The translations under genes were made by a program, and so were the position numbers. From positions 2,523,001-2,587,000 of the forward strand of contig CM022667.1 in NCBI GenBank assembly GCA_012295275.1: a DNA stretch of 64,000 nt, read 5' to 3'. Source of the DNA: Chrysomallon squamiferum. Lineage: Eukaryota; Mollusca; Gastropoda; Neomphalida; Peltospiridae. How positions within the stretch are numbered: the first letter of the stretch is position 1; every line of letters begins with the position of its first letter. This document shows positions 55,392-64,000 of this stretch, one piece after another. Below the pieces are notes generated by a model. It ran no database searches. It was given only the letters and a program-made list of their open reading frames with translations, and was not told where the DNA came from.

Positions 55392-56095
55392 AGAGAGAGA
55401 ATGGATTACTGGAAGATTTCAGAATGGGAAATAACCATAGGGTTAGACTAATATAAGCATAAAATAAACATGGTGCACAACAAACGAAAATATCTAATAT
55501 TTTTACTAGAAATAAAATTAACCTATCAGACCAGCGGCAGAGCAGACGACAAAAAAAAAAGCGTCTGCTGGAATTACTGTTATCATAATAGTGTAAACTG
55601 CCTATGTAATATCTCTAGCAAACATTTTTAATGCAAATGTATTCGTGAACACTTACATTCAGTTTCACCCCAACCCACTGCCTATTTCGAGGCCTGGTAA
55701 ATGAATTATCATTCACTATATTTTTAAGCATTCGTCCATTAGTTATTGTGCATGGCACGCGCTAATGGTGACGTAACTCGCAGATAATGTAGTCGGGCGA
55801 ATCGTGTCAGTAGGCCAACCTGAAATACAGTTCGTCGAAAGGTCAGGCTAATTACGGCTGAATGTCTTAAAGGTACTCAACATCTATTAAAGCCTTTCGA
55901 GTCCAGTAAAATATTTATTTATACAAAAAAAAAAAAAAAAAAAAAAAAATCTGTTGTTTTATTTATTTATTTTATTTTATTTTATTTTTATTTTTTTCAG
56001 TTCAGTTGTGTTGGTTAAATAGTTATGTTTTTTAATTTCCTCCTTTATTTTGTTAACATTAACAATGTTTTACAGGCATGCTCACCCCCCCCGCG

Positions 56096-56102
<7 letters not shown>

Positions 56103-56153
<51 letters not shown>
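56103..56153. repeat. (GC)n/(AC)n microsatellite
   Basis: A GC-rich GCGCGC start grades into about 24 AC units, a Z-DNA-prone alternation. Confidence 0.94.
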
Positions 56154-56158
<5 letters not shown>

Positions 56159-56712
56159 GCACACACTGATATCTGTCATCTAACTTTTTTTTTCAATTTA
56201 GTGTCTGTATTAGTTTTAGTTTTAGAACCAATAATGGCTAGCTGGCTTTTTCCGTTATTCTTTTTTTTTTTTCAGTCTGTGAAAATAAGTTTAGCAGCGC
56301 AAAACACAAAGCAGACGTGAACATTTTATAGTGTGATCCAACAACTAATAAATACACACTGCAGGGTGAAGTAAACAGGGAAAGAAAAACATTTATTAAA
56401 AATCACTGAACCAGTTTGAGTTTTCTTTTGTTCGCTAAATAAAGAAAGAAGAAAAAGAAGACGAAAGATAACAAAAACGTAGGCTAACTCGTGAGAAAAA
56501 CAGTTAACAATAAAAGAAGGAAGAGAAAAATATGTACCATAGTTGTGTTCGTTAAACACGCACAAAATGAACGCATGCATGCATCCATACACACACACAT
56601 TCACACACACACGCACACACCCCACGATGAACAAATGCTGTATGTGTCTGTTATTAAACAAACATTATCAAAATACCCGACAATACAGAAGAAATCATTT
56701 TTAGGATTATAC

Positions 56713-56858
56713 ATGTATGTATGTATGTATGTATGTATGTATGTATGTATGTATGTATGTATGTATGTATGTATGTATGTATGTATGTATGTATGTATGT
56801 ATGTATGTACGTATGTATGTACGTATGTATGTATTGTATGTATATATGTATGTATGTA
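56713..56858. repeat. (TATG)n tetranucleotide microsatellite
   Basis: About 35 TATG units with a few interruptions near the 3' end. Responsible for the Met-Tyr-Val-Cys frame on one strand and a His/Thr/Tyr frame on the other. Confidence 0.97.
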
Positions 56859-56927
56859 TTTATACACACAGTTCCTATATCTAACAGCAGTATTTTCTCT
56901 AATAAGTGAGCCATATTTATGTGCTTT

Positions 56928-56928
<1 letters not shown>

Positions 56929-56988
<60 letters not shown>

Positions 56989-56990
56989 TT
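56929..56990. repeat. (AT)n(GT)n(AT)n microsatellite
   Basis: An AT tract, about 14 GT units, then AT again. Confidence 0.94.
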
Positions 56991-57102
56991 ATACACATAC
57001 ATACATACATAAATATATTTACTTTGTTAGAAACATTTGAACCTTATTAATCGGTTAGACCAGATCAAGCGCTGGAAATAACAAAAATGAAGGACTATGT
57101 AG

Positions 57103-57137
57103 ATAGATAGATAGATAGATAGATAGATCGATAGAGA
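57103..57137. repeat. (GATA)n microsatellite
   Basis: About eight GATA units, with imperfect ones at the 3' end. Confidence 0.93.
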
Positions 57138-57479
57138 GATAGATATACATGAGATAAAGTTTAGAAATAGCGACCCGGTTGTTAATGTAAATATAGTTAT
57201 TGTTCTCTGTAGGTCACAGGTTCTGTTGTGAATGAAAAGGTCAAGGTCCCGTGATCATGACAGACCTACATGACTCTTCTGTCTGAGTTTCTTTTCATAT
57301 TAAAATCATTGTATACGTTTACAGAGATAAGAGTTAAAAAAAAAAAAAAATAAAGAAATAGTCCGGTACGTTTGCTCTAAGAAATTCTAAATGCATGTGT
57401 ATAATTTGTTGTTTTAAATAAACAGGAATATGATTAACGTTGCACGCAGGTTTCGTTTTAATTGGTTGTATTCTCTAAG

Positions 57480-57530
<51 letters not shown>

Positions 57531-57647
57531 ATACTGAATGTAGATAAACAACAGAAATAACTGTTCATATCTGATTATTTTTAAGTCAGAGTACAGTTAT
57601 TTAGTTCAGATATCAGTATTCATTAGGTCTTCTGATTTGTATCAAAC

Positions 57648-57735
57648 AGTTAAAAACATACACGCATACCCACATACACATATATATATATATATATTAA
57701 AACTAAGATTTGAAAGCAAAGTACATACACAAAAA
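57648..57735 (+). repeat. Dispersed repeat, copy 1
   Basis: CAGTTAAAAACATACACGCA through a TA-rich centre to a core at 57702-57727 that is identical over 26 bp to a second copy at 61399-61424. The flanks are similar but diverged. Confidence 0.8.
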
Positions 57736-58090
57736 AACCGCAAAATTTCTTTTCTTTCTTCTTTTTCTTTTTCGTTTTTAAAACTGACGAATAACAATAT
57801 TATTATTATTACTACTACTACAATTACTACGTCTATTACTCTACCGCTACTACCACCTACTATTAATGGTTTTTGTTTATTTTATTTTGTTTTGTTTTAT
57901 TTTATTTTATTTTATTTTATTTATTATTTTCAACCCACCACTTTTTTAATTTTGTCTAGGACATCCTTGGAAAAAAGATAAATAAAAGGGAAGTCGGTAG
58001 CTTTGTAGGTTAGTCAGTCTGTGAAATATTCATAAAAGAATAGACGTAAAACTGTAAAAAAAAAAAAATAAATAAATAAATAAAAAAAAA

Positions 58091-58124
<34 letters not shown>

Positions 58125-58626
58125 CATTAAAAGCTTATAACAAAAAGCCTTTGGAGATTTTATTCTTACTTTTTTTTTTGTTTTTTTTTTTTAATTACAC
58201 TTTTTTGTGTCTGTATCTGTGTTTGTGTGTGTGTGTGTGTGTGTTTTGTTATTTCGTTTTTTTTTCTCTCATGGTTAATATTTAATTAGCTATCTCGGTG
58301 CAGTTTGATTTATGTTTCTACCTCTTGCATCAAAAGACCCAGGCACCCTTGTTGTCGTTTTGATCTGTTAAACAGAGATTAGTTTACAAGAACATTATTC
58401 TGAGAAAAAAAAAAAAAAGACTAGAGTTACCATTAGGATTTGCACCGACGATTACTGGTGCATTAAAGACACTTCATTATAGCTTGATGATAAAATATAG
58501 CCCTCAAGTTATTGCCTGTATGACCTATTCCCGCGTATTCAGCTGGTACCCACGATCAGAAATGATACGTCAGTCCGAAAAAAAAAACTTAAAATAAATC
58601 TCTGAGCACGAGAAGAAACAGAGCAT

Positions 58627-58658
<32 letters not shown>

Positions 58659-60017
58659 GTACGCTGGGAAGTAAATTTATTTTAGGCCGTATCCATGATC
58701 TGTAAAGAAATGAAAGCATGAAAATTTGAGTTTTAAATCAGCAACAATAACAAAAACAGTGCATGTACACAAACTTACAGAACTGTCAAAAAAACGACAA
58801 AGAAATTATAATAATAATTTTTTTTTTTTTTTTTAATTAAAAAAAAGAAAAGAGAAGAAACATTATTAAAAATTAAAAAATTTAAAATTTAAAATTTAAA
58901 AAAAAATTTAAAAAACAGAAAGAAAAAAAAAAAAAAAAAAAAAAAAAAAGAAGAAGAAAAAGTACAGAGCTTTTTCACAAGAACATAATCAGTTTTCCGA
59001 GATCAGAGCTGTTTCTCACAGATATAACTATCTCTTGTTCAGTGGAAGCCGCAATCGGGAAAATAGCAATATCTTGCAAAAAAACATAAAAATAAAATAA
59101 ATAAATAAATTAAAAAAAAAAAAAAATAAAAATTCTAACATTTAAACCCGAAAATAGAGCAGACATTCAAATGAGAAATAAATCTTGGTCGCGGTTTCAT
59201 CTCAGAAGATATTTTTTTATATAATCTTTTTTTTTTTTTTTTTTTATCTGTATGAATTTCAGATATCGGTACGTGAAATGTCCCTTTACGTAATTTTTCT
59301 GTTCAGAGGGAAGTCTGCTACAGAATGGCTCAGGTTTCTATAAATGATAAGAACAGCTTATGATATGTATTGTTTTCTCTTTAAACATTAACAGATGAGT
59401 TGTCTTGGCATCTGAAATGCTAACCCAGACAATAATATGGGGAGAGAAGGTTGCTTTGCGCTTAATCACTTTCCGTGACTGACAATGTTAGGGTTTTATG
59501 ATTGTTTCCACATACTGCTCGTTCCAGTTACTACATCTTAAGCATTTTTTATTTTTTTTATTTTTTTATTATTATTATTTTTAAAGTATTGTGAATGGGT
59601 ATATCTCCACATATACAACAATTACCAATATCTGCATCTTAAATAAAAATAAAAGAAATTTTCTTAAATAGCTCTTTTATTATCTGTTCAAATATTAGTA
59701 AAATTTCAAAATTTTCCAAATATATTCCTGTTTCTCTCTGTAAGCTGTTTTCTTCTACTGGTAATACCAGAATCCTGGGATAAATTAGAAAACCTTTAAC
59801 CACATATTTTTCATATACAAAATATAGAAAAACATTATTTTGATTTTAGTATTTTTTATGTTTTATTATTTTATTTATTTATTTTATTTATTTTATTTTT
59901 TTATTTTATTATATTTTATTTATTTATTTTTGTAAATGTCTTCATTGTTTTCAAAATAATGATGATGCTAAAGGAATAAAACAGATATTTAAATTCACGA
60001 CTTGAATAACACGTTTT

Positions 60018-60020
<3 letters not shown>

Positions 60021-60058
<38 letters not shown>
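60021..60058. repeat. (AT)n microsatellite
   Basis: About 19 AT units. Confidence 0.95.
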
Positions 60059-60059
<1 letters not shown>

Positions 60060-61347
60060 CTGTTGTTGTTTTGTGACATTTTTTTTTTTTTTTTCCTGTC
60101 AAGAATAGATTCGTCTTGGTTACACTGACACAGCCACACACACACATATGTATATATGTAAAATCCCTATTGTACCATACATACTTATCTTTTCTATTCT
60201 GTTATGCATAAAGATTATAGTTTAAGTCCTCTGATAACTTTATATGGCAGCTCTACACTAAATATATATAAAGAAAGTAATTTAGTGGCAGCAGATAAGA
60301 GTGTTTACAAAAAATTATTTCGGTCACACATTACAACCAATCAGAGTTGTCGTTTTATTCACTCCTTGTTGACCTGAGCGAAAATGTCAACAACACTGCC
60401 AAAAATGTATTTGTAAATTTACGCATGTGAGTATGTGTTTAGGACTTCGTGCGTCAATTAATGGGGTTATGTGTGACGTATGAGTGTGTATGTGTCTCTT
60501 TCTATGCCGTTACTCGTGTCTGAAAGTTACAAAAATCAGTATTTCGTGAATCTGTTTCCACCATTGTTACGTTAAAAAAAAAAGGTAATTTTTTTTCGTT
60601 TCTTTCATTTCTCGGATGAATTTCAACAAGAATGAAAAAACAAGGTCATTGTGGACAACGAGCACCATATCTACTCTATTCAGACTTGCAAGTAAACCAT
60701 TACCTGTGATAACAAATAAACAATACGTGCTATTTTTTTTTTTACTCGAGCCATACAACCCACGCACACTACTGATATCCACAGTGTGGAAGATTGTGTT
60801 TCGCATTTTCCAAGCGAGTTAGCAGTAAAAACTGTATCCCTGAAACTCAACACTCTGTCCAAGCTAATGTTAAACGCAATAACATGTTCAGAATTCCTGT
60901 ACATGCGCAAAGCAGCAAATGCTGTGATATTTTTACGTCTAACAGATAGAGGTTAATTTACCTCTGTGTTTATCTTCAGGTAGAACATTTTTTCGCGCAA
61001 TATATAGCTCCCGCCAGAAACACCATATGCTATTACTGGTTCACTCCTTCGGAAATCAGCCTCAAGGTTATTTCCCGTTCTAGATAGCGTTCGACGATAG
61101 AGTTATGCAAAGTCTGTTTTATGTGATACCGTATCTAGTTATAGCAGATTATTAATAGAAACCAACAGAGCTTAGTTGTGTGTTTTTTTTTTTACAAAAA
61201 GAGAAAAATAAAAAATAAAAGAATGTAAATGTGTATCGAATGGTTTTTAGCATATTATGCATGCACAAACACAAACGCATACAAACAAACACATATACTC
61301 TTACATACACACACACACACACACACGTACATAATACATACGTAATA

Positions 61348-61435
61348 CAGTTAAAAAAAAACACTCATACAGACGTACACATCTACATGTATTTTAAGAC
61401 TAAGATTTGAAAGCAAAGTACATATACAAAAGAAC
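61348..61435 (+). repeat. Dispersed repeat, copy 2
   Basis: Second copy of the element at 57648-57735, same orientation, 3.7 kb away. Shared core ACTAAGATTTGAAAGCAAAG plus six more bases. Confidence 0.8.
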
Positions 61436-61574
61436 ACAAAAACCTACATTTAAATCGTATATAATAGATAGATAGATAATTATCTCGTATGTGTATGTGC
61501 TTCATTTTGAGAAAGAGAGCCATAATGATTTTATCATATATGCAGCCTAGCACATATATCTCTGTTTCCTACTA

Positions 61575-61697
<123 letters not shown>

Positions 61698-61900
61698 TTT
61701 GTTAAGATGAGTGATGCAACAGCACTGAACCAGAATAACGGGGCTGTGTACCTGTAAGCTTACACATCAAAAGATGACGAAGATAGCGAACTAGCGAGGT
61801 TATCACTCTGCTTTAGGTAAACGTAGACAAGCGTGAAGATGCGCGCATCTGGAAAGAAGCATCGACAGATCTTGCTAAGCATTTTCTGCATATCTCGTTT

Positions 61901-61901
61901 C

Positions 61902-61937
<36 letters not shown>

Positions 61938-62011
61938 GTTATAATAATAATAATAATAATAATAGTTATAATAATAATAATAATAATAGTAATAAGAATA
62001 ATAATAATAGT

Positions 62012-62042
<31 letters not shown>

Positions 62043-62044
62043 GT

Positions 62045-62083
<39 letters not shown>

Positions 62084-62095
62084 TATAGTAATAAC
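61901..62095. repeat. (AAT)n microsatellite with AGT interruptions
   Basis: Almost 200 bp of AAT units broken by AATAGTTAT blocks that recur at 61932, 61963, 62005 and 62039, a higher-order pattern of roughly 30-40 bp. Confidence 0.95.
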
Positions 62096-62338
62096 AACAA
62101 CAACTCCAACAATAATAAAAGGCTTACATGAATCGTTTGTTTCGGTCCCTGTAATATAATGGCGGCATTAGTTTCTTTATCACGAAGTAAAGAACAGTCT
62201 AATGACATTGCTGAATTACCCTACCTTGACATTCATTTTAATATAAATAAATAAATAAATGACAATGACACGGACAGGTCCATAATATAAAAAATTGAGA
62301 TACGGTCGCGGTGTAGAGCACACTGTAATTTTTTTTTT

Positions 62339-62382
<44 letters not shown>

Positions 62383-62438
62383 GAAGACAAATTCACCGAT
62401 ACGTATTCAACAAGAAAAAAAATTGAAGATAAATACTC

Positions 62439-62440
<2 letters not shown>

Positions 62441-62498
<58 letters not shown>

Positions 62499-62520
62499 TT
62501 AAAAAAATAATAATAATAAT
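62441..62520. repeat. (AAT)n microsatellite
   Basis: About 18 AAT units followed by A-rich imperfect units. Confidence 0.95.
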
Positions 62521-64000
62521 AAGTTTTCAAAAAATACAATCTTACGTTATTAACATTCATCTTAATAAAAAAAAAAAAAAAACCTACAAAAATACAAACA
62601 AATATAATAAAAAAAGAAAATTGAAAAAAGAAAAATACGATAAGTAAACATTTTCGCTTCAAAAATAGACGCTGTAAAATTCCTGAGGCGTTCTGCAAAA
62701 CCCTGTCTGAGAGAAACCAAATTAAGATCGTAACACGCGGGAACCTGTCATAAATGAAATGGACTAAGCAACAAAGAGATAGTGTTTACATCGTTAGGAG
62801 CGACTTAGACGGGAAATGTCGCTGTTTGGCCGGCAGTCGTGTATTTCGTCTCCAGACTTTTTCCTGCAGAAAGTTAATCTTTTATTGATTTGTTCTCGGT
62901 CCAGTAATGAATGATGGAATGTTGTAGATAAACTGCATGCTATATAAAAAAAAAAAAAAAAAATATATATATATTCAAAGCGTTTGTCTGTGTATAAAAG
63001 CGTAAATAAATAGAAGTGATTGTGTTGATAGTGTAGTAGTAGTAGAAGTAGTGGTAGCAAAAGTTGAAGTAGCAGTAGGAGTAGCAGCAATAGTTTAACT
63101 AATAATCAATGAATCAGTCATTTTCTTATTTTTACCGCGCAGTTTCTAGCTTCAGATATTTTATTTTATTTTATTTTTAGGTCTGGTAGGTTTTTCTCCC
63201 ATCTCTACGTAATTACGTCACGATACGAGAATAATCATGGCTATCGTCTACCTCCTGAAAAATAATTTGCTATTTTAATTTATGCTTTGTTATTAATGGA
63301 TATATAACAACAACAATAATAATAATAACAACAACAAAAACAGAATAATAAAAAAAAAAAAACTTTTGAAAAATACAAATTTATTCAGGTCGCTTGTTGC
63401 AATCATGGGAGGATTTTTTTTTGTAACATTAGCTACAATAGTGATTAAACAACTGACGCCGTAAATGACCATTATGAATCACTGGGGCGTTAATAGTATT
63501 TATAAAATAAACAAACAAAAAGAATAAAAAAAAAAATAACAAAGGCTAAGCAATTGAAAAAGAAGTAGAACATTTTTTTTTTTTTTTTTTTTTCGGAAGA
63601 ATGAATAAGTGATAAAGCGCGTACGAACGTAATACTATCTACACAAAAACCGTGCATTATTATTATAACGTGAATCTTCTGGCTAAATCAAGAACCAGAC
63701 TGCAAGCCAGAGAGACATTATCTATAAATATAATGGCACAGTGATATATTCAGGCGATAACTGATATTATTCATTAGGGGCGGATCTACGAATACAGAAA
63801 GGGGGGGTGGAATACTCCGTGGAGTGCAATCTATGTCTGTTAAAATATATTTTACCTCTAATGCAAACTTTTAAGAATAAGATCGAAGAGATGGTCCCTG
63901 TCTCTGACGTAACGAGGCACGCAACCCCAGGATCGGTGCAGATTATTATTATGAAAAAAATAAATAGAAAAAAAAATGTATATTTATTGAGCTGCAGTCA

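Noticed and set aside
56491-57012. 173-codon frame with repeated Met-Tyr-Val-Cys and its antisense partner
   Set aside because: The (TATG)n microsatellite is free of stops in several frames; no gene evidence.
62393-62698. Poly-Ile/poly-Asn frames
   Set aside because: Products of the AAT microsatellite on both strands.

Overview
The window is animal nuclear DNA. It is strongly AT-rich and full of microsatellites and poly-A/poly-T tracts. Short coding exons with GT-AG introns encode recognisably metazoan proteins. The protein sequences and the gene company suggest an invertebrate, most likely a lophotrochozoan such as a mollusc. That placement is inference; the sequence alone does not prove it. 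There is no prokaryotic, viral or CRISPR content.

Layout. (1) 889-5024, plus strand: ribosomal protein L14 (RPL14), exons 2-5; the exon holding the start codon lies upstream of the window. Its introns carry five copies of one C/D-box snoRNA family, four of them in a single intron. (2) 6211-6284, minus strand: a complete tRNA-Asn(GUU), head-to-head with the next gene. (3) 6391-13544, plus strand: a complete nine-exon DENND11 (LCHN/KIAA1147) gene of 443 codons, with one GC-AG intron and a long perfect hairpin in that same intron. (4) 13545 to about 31 kb: a gene-poor stretch between convergent genes, probably including both long 3' UTRs, with tandem repeats and two degenerate pogo/Tigger-like MITEs. 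(5) 31313-47281, minus strand: a complete 14-exon NFAT5/TonEBP-like transcription factor of about 1578 residues. It has an NFAT5-type Rel homology region, but its N/Q-rich region lies N-terminal to that domain, mostly in one 2-kb exon, and contains a tandem array of LxxLL motifs. Upstream are CCAAT boxes and a YY1-like motif. (6) 47.7-64 kb: intergenic DNA dominated by microsatellites, with islands of complex sequence that look like candidate enhancers.

RPL14 acts in the ribosome and the snoRNAs probably in rRNA modification; tRNA-Asn serves translation. DENND11 is a DENN-family membrane-traffic protein and NFAT5 a transcription factor of osmotic and immune stress. Nothing indicates a shared pathway; this looks like ordinary gene adjacency. 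The strongest unusual signals are the snoRNA family packed into one RPL14 intron, the LxxLL repeat array in the NFAT5-like protein, and the hairpin in DENND11 intron 5.
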